Shown here piece after piece: positions 1 to 5,346 of a stretch of DNA of 5,346 nucleotides (positions within the stretch are counted from its first letter, which is position 1; each line of letters begins with the position of its first letter). Under the pieces are notes generated by a model, which was not told the origin of the DNA, did no database searches, and saw only the letters and a program-made list of their open reading frames with translations. The DNA is from Sedimentisphaerales bacterium (GTDB lineage: Bacteria; Planctomycetota; Phycisphaerae; Sedimentisphaerales; SG8-4): NCBI GenBank assembly GCA_016928975.1, contig JAFGJR010000007.1:1-5346 (forward strand), given 5' to 3'. Both the position numbers and the translations under genes were made by a program.

Positions 1-6
1 CATAGT

Positions 7-330
7 TCATAATACCCAAGTCAGCCCAGCGACTGAACCGCTTGGCCGACGGCTGTAGTTGTCCAATTCCCGCTGAACCAACACACTCTTTGCGATACTC
101 TTCACAAGATAGGTCTTGCCTGTGCCAGCTCCGCCAGAGAGAAAGATCCGTTCTCCTCGCAAAAGGCTTTCGATGATATCCTCGCGAAGTTCTGGATTTC
201 CACTATCGAAGTACGGTACGAATTTCGGAGGTTGGCTGACTTTGGGTCGTTTGCGGCGCAGCAGCATGACGACTATGAACGCTACAATGAGAGCGACTAC
301 AGCATCGTAGGCCGAGAGAAATGCAATCAA
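7..330 (-). CDS. Membrane-anchored P-loop (AAA-like) ATPase fragment, ends early
   Basis: Seen: with a TTG start at 330-328 the product is 107 residues. Residues 2-24 are one hydrophobic segment followed by RRKR, which fits an N-terminal membrane anchor with the remainder in the cytoplasm. Residues about 43-75 (NPELREDIIESLLRG, then IFLSGGAGTGKT) carry a textbook Walker A motif, so the protein should bind ATP or GTP. The frame ends at TGA (9-7) only about 35 residues after the P-loop, with no Walker B, sensor or arginine finger, so a complete AAA+ domain is absent. Another minus-strand frame stays open to the window edge and reads RWADLGIMNY, which suggests a frameshift. A longer version from TTG at 423 would add 31 arginine-rich residues, but the ribosome binding site fits 330. 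The gene is divergent from the hydrolase and lower in G+C. The exact family is not recognised; it could be a pseudogene or a sequencing error. Confidence 0.5.
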   Translation of the reverse strand: MIAFLSAYDAVVALIVAFIVVMLLRRKRPKVSQPPKFVPYFDSGNPELREDIIESLLRGERIFLSGGAGTGKTYLVKSIAKSVLVQRELDNYSRRPSGSVAGLTWVL

Positions 331-336
331 GATGTT

Positions 337-345
337 CTCCCTTCC
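337..345 (-). promoter_or_regulatory. Ribosome binding site deciding a TTG start
   Basis: On the minus strand GGAAGGGAG lies six bases before TTG at 330-328. Starting there puts the hydrophobic segment at the very N terminus, as expected for a signal anchor. The upstream TTG at 423 would place 31 arginine-rich residues before it. No ATG in this frame lies upstream of the hydrophobic segment. Confidence 0.45.
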
Positions 346-600
346 AGCATTCACCACGCAAGCACGCAACCTACGTATACCATTCGATTCTCTCTGACGC
401 CCAACAGATCGTTGGCTTGCCAAGTCCCCTGCGAAGGACGGACCTGATCTGAGCCCATTGTTGTCGGCCTCCCAAGGTGTCCCAACTCATAAGCGCACGG
501 CTATCGTAGCCACATCCGACATGAAATCAAAGATCAAAATGCAGGTGCTCCGCCGGGCTCTTAGCCCTCGCGAAATGGCGAAAGAAAGACGCGGTTGGGG

Positions 601-628
601 TGGACTTATGCGGGGCGGGACATAGAAT
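601..628 (+). promoter_or_regulatory. Weak sigma-70-like promoter candidate
   Basis: TAGAAT at 623-628 matches five of six bases of the -10 consensus. TGGACT at 601-606, 16 bases upstream, matches four of six of the -35 consensus. Transcription would begin near 635, leaving a leader of about 60 bases before the ATG at 695 and making the alternative ATG at 638 nearly leaderless. Promoter rules in planctomycetes are poorly known and such matches arise by chance, so this is only a candidate. Confidence 0.2.
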
Positions 629-682
629 AGGGACAAAATGGCTCAGGGATGGGTCGGGCCGGATGATTGGAGCAGAGTTCTT

Positions 683-688
683 GGAGAG
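683..688 (+). promoter_or_regulatory. Ribosome binding site for the hydrolase start at 695
   Basis: GGAGAG sits six bases before ATG 695 and contains the GGAG core. The earlier in-frame ATG at 638 has only the weaker AGGG (629-632) five bases upstream. Using 695 gives a signal peptide of ordinary length, whereas 638 would give an unusually long one of about 52 residues. Both starts are in the same frame. Confidence 0.5.
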
Positions 689-694
689 AAAGCC

Positions 695-3600
695 ATGGTG
701 GGCGTCAGAGAAAGTGCAGGGACCGCCGGTTTTCGCAGTGTGGTCGTGACTGTCGGCTGGTTTGTTGCGGCGATGCCGGTGATCGCGTGGGGCTTTGTGC
801 CTCTGCCGGATGATACGAAGGTTGCCGTCGCGCCAAGGGTCCGCATCAATGCGTACCCGTTCAGCCTGGAGGATGTGCGGCTTCTCGATGGGCCGTTCAA
901 GAAGGCGATGGAACGCGACGCTTCCTATCTGCTGACGCTGGAGCCGGATCGACTGCTCCACCGGTTTCGACTGACCGCGGGACTCCAGCCTCGCGCGCCG
1001 CTCTACGGCGGCTGGGAGACAATGGGCATCTCGGGGCATTCGCTCGGGCACTACCTGTCGGCCTGCTCGATGATGTATGCCTCCACGGGCGATGAGCGAT
1101 TCCACGAGAAGGTGACATACATCGTGGATGAGCTGGAGGCTTGTCAGGTCGCCAACGGCAACGGGTACGTGGGCGGCATCCCGGACGGCAAGCGAGTCTT
1201 CGCGGAGGTGGCCGCCGGGGACATTCGCTCGCAGGGCTTCGATCTCAACGGCCTGTGGGTTCCCTGGTACACGCAGCACAAGCTCTTCGCCGGACTTCTC
1301 GACGCGTACCGATACTGCCGCAATGACAAGGCTCTGGCGGTTGCGCGCAAGCTGGGCGACTGGGTCGAGGACGTTATCGGCAAGCTCAATGAGGAGCAGA
1401 TGCAGAAGATGCTGGCCTGTGAGCACGGCGGCATGAACGAGGTGCTGGCAGAGCTGTACGCGACCACGGGTGACGAGAAGTACCTGGCGCTGTCCCGCCG
1501 GTTCCACCACAAGGCCGTGCTCGATCCGCTCGCCAACAGGCAGGACAACCTGCCCGGCCTGCATGCCAATACACAAATCCCCAAGATTATCGGGGTCGCC
1601 CGGCGATACGAGGTCACAGGCGACGCGGCCGACCGCACGATTGCCGAGTTCTTCTGGGATCGGGTCGTGCATCATCACTCCTACCTCATCGGCGGCAATA
1701 GCGATCACGAGCACTTCGGTCCGGCGGACAAACTCAACGACCGCCTGTCCTCCGAGACCTGCGAGACCTGCAACACGTACAACATGCTGAAGCTGACGCG
1801 GCACCTGTTCGCCTGGCGCGGGACGACCAAGTACGCCGATTACTATGAGCGAGCCCTGTACAATCATATCCTGGCGTCGCAGGACCCCAATAGCGGCATG
1901 ATGTGCTACTTCGTGCCGCTCCGGTTGGGCGAATTCAAACGCTACTCCAACCCCTTCAATAACTTCACCTGCTGTCACGGCACGGGCATGGAGAACCACG
2001 CCAAGTATGGTGACAGCATCTACTTCCGCGACGACGCCGGCCTGACCGTCAGTCTCTTCATCCCCTCCGAGCTGAACTGGAAGGCCAAAGGCTTGAAGGT
2101 CAGACAGGAGACGAACCTCCCCATTGAGGACACGACGACGCTGACGCTCTCGTGTGACAAGCCGGTGAAGCTGGCGATTCGGATTCGCTGCCCGGCCTGG
2201 GCGACACGAGCATTGGAGGTGAAGGTCAACGGCAAAGTCCAGGCCGTAGATGCGGCGCCCGGTAGGTACGCCGTGATGGCCGAGACCTGGAAGGACGGGG
2301 ACAAGATCGAGGTCCGGATTCCGATGGGCATCCGGCTGGAGCCGATGCCCGACAACCCCAAACGAGCGGCGATCCTGTACGGCCCGATTGTCGTGGCAGG
2401 CGATCTCGGGCCCATTGAGAAGAAAGCCTCCAATTCCGCCGTGGTGGACGACTACGACCTGACGGTGCTGGTCACCGGGGATAAGCCATTCCAGGACTGG
2501 CTGGTGCGAATGGAGGACCGTCCGCTCGGCTTCGAGACGTACAACGTGGGCCGCCCGCACGACGTGGAGTTGATTCCGTTCTACGAGATGCACCACCGGC
2601 GCTACGGGGTCTACTGGGATTTCCTCACCGTCGAGCAGTGGGAAAAACGTTACTATGATTTCCTCGCTGAGCTCAAGCGGCTTCGTGAGCTGAAGGCCCG
2701 CACGATCGACGAGCTGCGGATCGGCGAGATGCAGCCCGAGCGGGACCACAACGTCACCGGTGACAAGACCGGCGCCGGCGAATTCAACGGCCGCAAGTTT
2801 CGCCACGCCACGGACGGCGGCTGGTTCTCCTTCGAGATGGCGGTCCTGCCGAGCGAGCCGGTGGACCTGCTGTGCACGTTCTGGGGCAGCGAGCGCGGGC
2901 CGCGAACCTTCGACGTTCTCGTCGAGGGCCAGAAGATCGCCACCCAGTCGCTCCGCGACGACCGCCCGGACCAATTCTTCGACATCGCGTATCCGATTCC
3001 TGTCGAGCTGACCCGAGGCAAGCAGAAGGTGACCGTGAAGCTACAAGCCCATCGGGGCAACTTCGCCGGCGGTCTCTTCGGCTGCCGCACGGTCAGGAGA
3101 GAGCCCAAACCGGCTCCGGTGACTTCGGCTAATTCGAACGCGGGAGCGTCACAGGGCCAACGGCAGGTGATCGTGCCGGCCGGCGAGGCGGGCAAGGAGG
3201 TGCCGGCGGAAGTGATGCAGCGGATCTATGACGAGGTGAAGACGCCGCACAAGCACGGCGTGATCCTGGCCAGCGAGAATGGCGCAAAGCTGGATTGCCC
3301 CTGCGTCTTTCGCCACGGCGACGCGTGGTACATGACCTATATCATCTTCGCCGGCACAGGCTATGAGACGGCGCTGGCCAGAAGCACCGACCTGTTTCAC
3401 TGGACGCCTCTGGGCAAAGTGATGCAATTTCGAGAGGTCACGTGGGATGCCCGGCAGGCGGCAGGCTTCGTCGCTTTGCAGGACCACCACTGGGGTGGCT
3501 CCTGCGCGTTGCAGCCATACGAGGACAAGTACTGGTTCTCTTATCTCGGCGGGGCGATGGAGGGTTATGAGACCGATCCGCTATCGGTCGGCATCGCCTG

Positions 3601-4156
3601 GACGAGCGACCCAACGCAGCCGGTCGAGTGGACCCGACTGGCGGAGCCTGTCTTGTCGCGGGATCAGCCGGACGTTCGCGAGTTCGAGACCGTGACGCTC
3701 TACCGGAGCAACATCATTCACGATCCGAGCCGAATGCTGAGCTATCCCTTCGTCATGTTCTACAACGGCAAGCGTGCCGGCGGTCACGAGAGCATCGGCA
3801 TGGCGGTCTCGAAGGACATGAGGCAGTGGCTTCGCTTCGGCGAAGACCCCGTCATCGACAATGGCAAGGGGATCTCCGGCGACCCGCAGATCACACGGGT
3901 CGGCGACGTCTGGGTGATGCACTACTTCGGGGCGTTCTGGAAGCCGAAGGCCTTCGACACGTTCGCCTGCTCTTACGACCTGGCCCACTGGACAAAGTGG
4001 ACCGGGCCGCACCTGATCGAGCCCTCCGAGCCCTGGGACGAGACCTTCGCCCACAAGCCCTGGGTGATCAAGCATGATGATATCGTTTATCACTTTTACT
4101 GCGCCGTCGGCAATCGCGGCCGCGTCATTGCCCTGGCCACCTCCAAGCCCGTATAG
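695..4156 (+). CDS. Secreted beta-L-arabinofuranosidase (GH127/GH146) fused to GH43-like propeller
   Basis: Exported enzyme of 1153 residues; it would be 1172 from ATG 638. Residues about 14-33 are a Sec signal peptide with likely cleavage after AWG; there is no lipobox. Residues about 52-455 are the GH127/GH146 (DUF1680) alpha/alpha barrel that releases beta-L-arabinofuranose. Family logic gives Glu339 (HEHF) as acid/base, Cys426 of FTCCHGTGMENH as nucleophile, and Glu357, Cys359, Cys426 and Cys427 as zinc ligands; all are present. Beta-sandwich and ancillary DUF4986/DUF6805-type regions follow to about 801, then a Pro/Ser/Ala/Asn linker (802-831). Residues 836-1153 form a five-bladed propeller: five strand motifs (WYMTY, YWFSYLGG, FVMFYNG, WVMHYFG, VYHFYCA), the first four each followed by an S-x-D-type turn and Trp and the last by a terminal ATSK. 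Asp867, Asp1063 and Glu1116 are candidate catalytic acids. GH127 versus GH146 and the propeller substrate cannot be settled by eye. The two-enzyme fusion is unusual. Confidence 0.9.
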   Translation: MVGVRESAGTAGFRSVVVTVGWFVAAMPVIAWGFVPLPDDTKVAVAPRVRINAYPFSLEDVRLLDGPFKKAMERDASYLLTLEPDRLLHRFRLTAGLQPRAPLYGGWETMGISGHSLGHYLSACSMMYASTGDERFHEKVTYIVDELEACQVANGNGYVGGIPDGKRVFAEVAAGDIRSQGFDLNGLWVPWYTQHKLFAGLLDAYRYCRNDKALAVARKLGDWVEDVIGKLNEEQMQKMLACEHGGMNEVLAELYATTGDEKYLALSRRFHHKAVLDPLANRQDNLPGLHANTQIPKIIGVARRYEVTGDAADRTIAEFFWDRVVHHHSYLIGGNSDHEHFGPADKLNDRLSSETCETCNTYNMLKLTRHLFAWRGTTKYADYYERALYNHILASQDPNSGMMCYFVPLRLGEFKRYSNPFNNFTCCHGTGMENHAKYGDSIYFRDDAGLTVSLFIPSELNWKAKGLKVRQETNLPIEDTTTLTLSCDKPVKLAIRIRCPAWATRALEVKVNGKVQAVDAAPGRYAVMAETWKDGDKIEVRIPMGIRLEPMPDNPKRAAILYGPIVVAGDLGPIEKKASNSAVVDDYDLTVLVTGDKPFQDWLVRMEDRPLGFETYNVGRPHDVELIPFYEMHHRRYGVYWDFLTVEQWEKRYYDFLAELKRLRELKARTIDELRIGEMQPERDHNVTGDKTGAGEFNGRKFRHATDGGWFSFEMAVLPSEPVDLLCTFWGSERGPRTFDVLVEGQKIATQSLRDDRPDQFFDIAYPIPVELTRGKQKVTVKLQAHRGNFAGGLFGCRTVRREPKPAPVTSANSNAGASQGQRQVIVPAGEAGKEVPAEVMQRIYDEVKTPHKHGVILASENGAKLDCPCVFRHGDAWYMTYIIFAGTGYETALARSTDLFHWTPLGKVMQFREVTWDARQAAGFVALQDHHWGGSCALQPYEDKYWFSYLGGAMEGYETDPLSVGIAWTSDPTQPVEWTRLAEPVLSRDQPDVREFETVTLYRSNIIHDPSRMLSYPFVMFYNGKRAGGHESIGMAVSKDMRQWLRFGEDPVIDNGKGISGDPQITRVGDVWVMHYFGAFWKPKAFDTFACSYDLAHWTKWTGPHLIEPSEPWDETFAHKPWVIKHDDIVYHFYCAVGNRGRVIALATSKPV
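1754..1771 (+). repeat. Exact 9-base tandem repeat doubling a Glu-Thr-Cys zinc motif
   Basis: GAGACCTGC occurs twice back to back (1754-1762 and 1763-1771) and encodes Glu-Thr-Cys twice in the hydrolase (residues 354-356 and 357-359 from the 695 start). The second copy runs into NTYNMLKL, the usual context of the Glu-x-Cys zinc-ligand motif, so it is the probable functional copy. Confidence 0.85.
3194..3202 (+). promoter_or_regulatory. Perfect Shine-Dalgarno sequence inside the gene at the domain junction
   Basis: AAGGAGGTG is complementary over nine bases to the usual 3' end of bacterial 16S rRNA. It lies where the linker ends and the propeller begins, and is followed by in-frame GTG (3212) and ATG (3215). 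Spacing from the end of GGAGG (3200) is 11 and 14 bases, longer than ideal. It encodes Lys-Glu-Val, so chance is possible. It may be a relic of a once separate propeller gene or an internal start giving a propeller without a signal peptide. Confidence 0.35.
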
Positions 4157-4180
4157 TCCGTGTTCTCGACGTGTCCATAC

Positions 4181-4214
4181 AAAAAGGGCCCGCGTCCCGG
4201 AGGACGCAGGCCCT
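4181..4214 (-). terminator. Intrinsic terminator of the minus-strand gene
   Basis: Read on the minus strand, arm AGGGCCTGCGTCC (4214-4202), loop TCCG and arm GGACGCGGGCCCT (4197-4185) form a 13-base-pair stem with a single G-U wobble, followed directly by TTTT (4184-4181). On the plus strand the wobble becomes a C/A mismatch and the hairpin is followed by GTGGTTC rather than T residues. The structure therefore serves the minus-strand gene, whose stop codon lies 43 bases upstream of it. Confidence 0.85.
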
Positions 4215-4217
4215 GTG

Positions 4218-4252
4218 GTTCACAGTTCCCAGTTGACAGTCAACTGACAACT
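4218..4252. repeat. Five-unit heptamer array with internal inverted symmetry
   Basis: Five consecutive 7-base units fill the space between the minus-strand stop codon and its terminator: GTTCACA (4218-4224), GTTCCCA (4225-4231), GTTGACA (4232-4238), GTCAACT (4239-4245) and GACAACT (4246-4252). The first three are direct GTTNNCA copies; the last two are inverted-type copies. AGTTGAC (4231-4237) and GTCAACT (4239-4245) form a perfect inverted repeat around one base. It resembles the short heptamer repeats found between genes in cyanobacteria and other bacteria. No function is implied by the sequence alone. Confidence 0.6.
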
Positions 4253-4257
4253 CGTCG

Positions 4258-5346
4258 TTACGGCTTGATGACACGGATGTCGTCGATGAACAGCATGCCG
4301 CTGCCATCCGCCACCGGAGCGTTCCGGTTGCCGACACCGATAAACATCTTCGTGACCCTGGTCATATTGACGCCGGTGAAGCTGCTCAGCGGCATCAACA
4401 CCTGGGTCCAAGTCTCGGCGTTCACCGCGGTGGCGTCCGTCACGACAGCGATCTTGTTCGAGCTGTCCTGAATGGCGACGTAGAGGTCCTGGGCGCTGTT
4501 GTACTTCGGACTGGCAATCACGGCCCCTTGCCACTGGCCGGTCACACTACCGGTCGTCTTGATGCTCTCGAACTGGAACGTCCGCTCCTCTCCGGCCACA
4601 TGGGAGGTCACGCAGATGCCGATGCACACAGGATCCGTCAAGACGACATCTTGTGTGCCCACCGCCGTCCAGGTGCTACCGTCCGGTGACAGGTAGCCGG
4701 TGAACGTGTCGCCCATGCGCTCTACCTTTACCCAGTACGGTGGTGCGACTACTGCCGTGGAGTCCACGTTGCCGGAGCCACCATCGGTAGTCGCCCGATA
4801 CTGGAAGCTGGCGCCGTTGCCGGCGGCAGAAGCAGCCGAGTGGGCGGTCATCACCATCATCGCGTGCATGGAGCCGCCGTCGAGACTGTCGCGAATCATC
4901 ACGCCGCCTTTGGCCCAGGCATTCGAGCCAGTGCCGTTGCTGGTGACCTTGGCGACGATCGTTGCATCGCCGTTGAGGGTCTTGTAGGCGAAAGTGAACT
5001 CATCGCTGTTGTTCCAGATGTCGGCGCCATCGCCGGTGAGGGTCATCTTGCCGCCCGTCTCAGAAACAGCCGTGCTGGTGACAGCCGGATAGCCTTGGAC
5101 GTACAGGCACAGCGTATCGACGCCGTTGACGGTCCAATTCTGAGGCGAGCCAAACGTTCGCTCGGTCTCCGAGTAGAACGGGCTGTCGGCGTTGTTGTAC
5201 GCGAAAGGCATGGACGACCCGCCGCCGTGAATGATGGAGTGCTCGGAGAACGGCTCACCGGCATAGCCGACGGTCGAGCCGGTGCCGTTGCCCGGATCGC
5301 CGGGAGCGGGCTCGGTGTAGCCCCAGCCGTCGATCCAGGTCTGGAA
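4258..5346 (-). CDS. C-terminal part of secreted beta-sandwich protein with nested DUF1349/LamG-like domain
   Basis: The frame is open through the right edge of the window, so the first in-frame ATG seen (5211) is very probably internal; 362 residues are visible. Residues about 1-89 (TWIDGWGYTEP, GTGSTVG, HSIIHGGGSSMPFAY, then GVDTLCLYVQG) and about 270-362 (QWQGAVIASP, DLYVAIQDSS, then FIGVGNRN and FIDDIRV) look like two halves of one jelly-roll domain of a kind I associate with Phycisphaerae surface or secreted proteins. Between them, about residues 90-270 form a second concanavalin-like beta-sandwich resembling DUF1349 (motifs DIWNNSDEF, WAKGGVMIRDS, PYWVKVER, GYLSPDGSTW). No transmembrane segment, sorting signal or catalytic motif is visible in this part, and it ends cleanly at DDIRVIKP. 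It is convergent with the hydrolase and has its own terminator. A role in glycan binding or at the cell surface is inference. Confidence 0.8.
   Translation of the reverse strand, partial: FQTWIDGWGYTEPAPGDPGNGTGSTVGYAGEPFSEHSIIHGGGSSMPFAYNNADSPFYSETERTFGSPQNWTVNGVDTLCLYVQGYPAVTSTAVSETGGKMTLTGDGADIWNNSDEFTFAYKTLNGDATIVAKVTSNGTGSNAWAKGGVMIRDSLDGGSMHAMMVMTAHSAASAAGNGASFQYRATTDGGSGNVDSTAVVAPPYWVKVERMGDTFTGYLSPDGSTWTAVGTQDVVLTDPVCIGICVTSHVAGEERTFQFESIKTTGSVTGQWQGAVIASPKYNSAQDLYVAIQDSSNKIAVVTDATAVNAETWTQVLMPLSSFTGVNMTRVTKMFIGVGNRNAPVADGSGMLFIDDIRVIKP

Larger units (their letters stand above)
331..694. other. Divergent intergenic region
   Basis: No convincing gene lies between the TTG start of the minus-strand P-loop gene and the chosen ATG of the plus-strand hydrolase. 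The stretch holds the ribosome binding sites of both genes, a weak plus-strand promoter candidate near 601-628, and a small hairpin (GGGCT at 555-559, loop CTT, AGCCC at 563-567) without a T tract on either side, so it is not a clear terminator. Base composition changes across it, from about half G+C on the left to the G+C-rich hydrolase gene on the right. Short open frames here have no recognisable protein features. Confidence 0.5.

Noticed and set aside
374..404. Possible minus-strand promoter (TATACG with TGG before it, TTGGGC upstream)
   Set aside because: The -35 match is poor and the 19-base spacing is long; not distinguishable from chance.
232..447. Plus-strand open frame of 71 residues opposite the P-loop gene
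   Set aside because: It overlaps the membrane segment and upstream region of the minus-strand gene, and its translation has no recognisable feature.
555..567. Small hairpin GGGCT-CTT-AGCCC
   Set aside because: Only five base pairs and no T tract on either strand, so it is too weak to call a terminator or regulator.
638..694. ATG at 638 as the hydrolase start
   Set aside because: It has a weaker ribosome binding site and gives an over-long signal peptide; ATG 695 fits better, though 638 cannot be excluded.
527..2974. An 815-residue open frame on the minus strand opposite the hydrolase
   Set aside because: It is the mirror of a G+C-rich coding frame. The protein is dominated by Val, Arg, His, Leu and Ala with no recognisable domain, while the plus strand carries clear family motifs over the same bases.
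3581..4093. Minus-strand open frame of 170 residues opposite the propeller
   Set aside because: Same mirror effect over a region whose plus-strand translation shows five regular propeller blades; no motif and no good ribosome binding site.
1..5346. CRISPR array, insertion sequence, tRNA or rRNA
   Set aside because: No regularly spaced repeats, transposase-like translation, terminal inverted repeats or RNA gene signatures were seen.

Overview
The window looks like part of a carbohydrate-degradation region from a G+C-rich bacterium, most likely a planctomycete of the Phycisphaerae/Sedimentisphaerales type. That placement is an inference. It rests on a secreted jelly-roll protein of a style I associate with those genomes (short motifs TWIDG, SMPFAY and FIDDIRV) next to a very large secreted glycoside hydrolase. 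No rRNA or tRNA is present to test it.

Layout: (1) Bases 1-330, minus strand, encode a small membrane-anchored protein with a Walker A P-loop. Its reading frame stops soon after the P-loop, so it is truncated or frameshifted as it stands. This end is about half G+C, clearly lower than the rest. (2) Bases 331-694 are a divergent intergenic stretch with a weak promoter candidate and a ribosome binding site that favours a start at 695. (3) Bases 695-4156, plus strand, encode one continuous exported protein of about 1153 residues. An N-terminal beta-L-arabinofuranosidase module (GH127/GH146, formerly DUF1680), with its Glu-x-Cys and Cys-Cys zinc/catalytic motifs, is joined by a linker to a C-terminal five-bladed beta-propeller of the GH43-like glycosidase type. 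(4) Bases 4181-4257 hold a strong intrinsic terminator read by the minus strand and a small array of 7-base repeats. (5) Bases 4258-5346, minus strand, are the 3' part of a gene for an extracellular beta-sandwich protein whose 5' end lies outside the window. It converges on the hydrolase gene.

The hydrolase probably strips arabinofuranosyl residues from plant- or algal-type glycans, with the propeller attacking a second linkage in the same or a neighbouring side chain. The convergent protein could bind polysaccharide or sit at the cell surface, but its role is not shown by sequence. The points most worth a second look are the two-enzyme fusion, a perfect internal Shine-Dalgarno sequence exactly at the domain junction, the doubled Glu-Thr-Cys motif at the zinc site, a domain nested within another domain in the minus-strand protein, and the broken P-loop gene.
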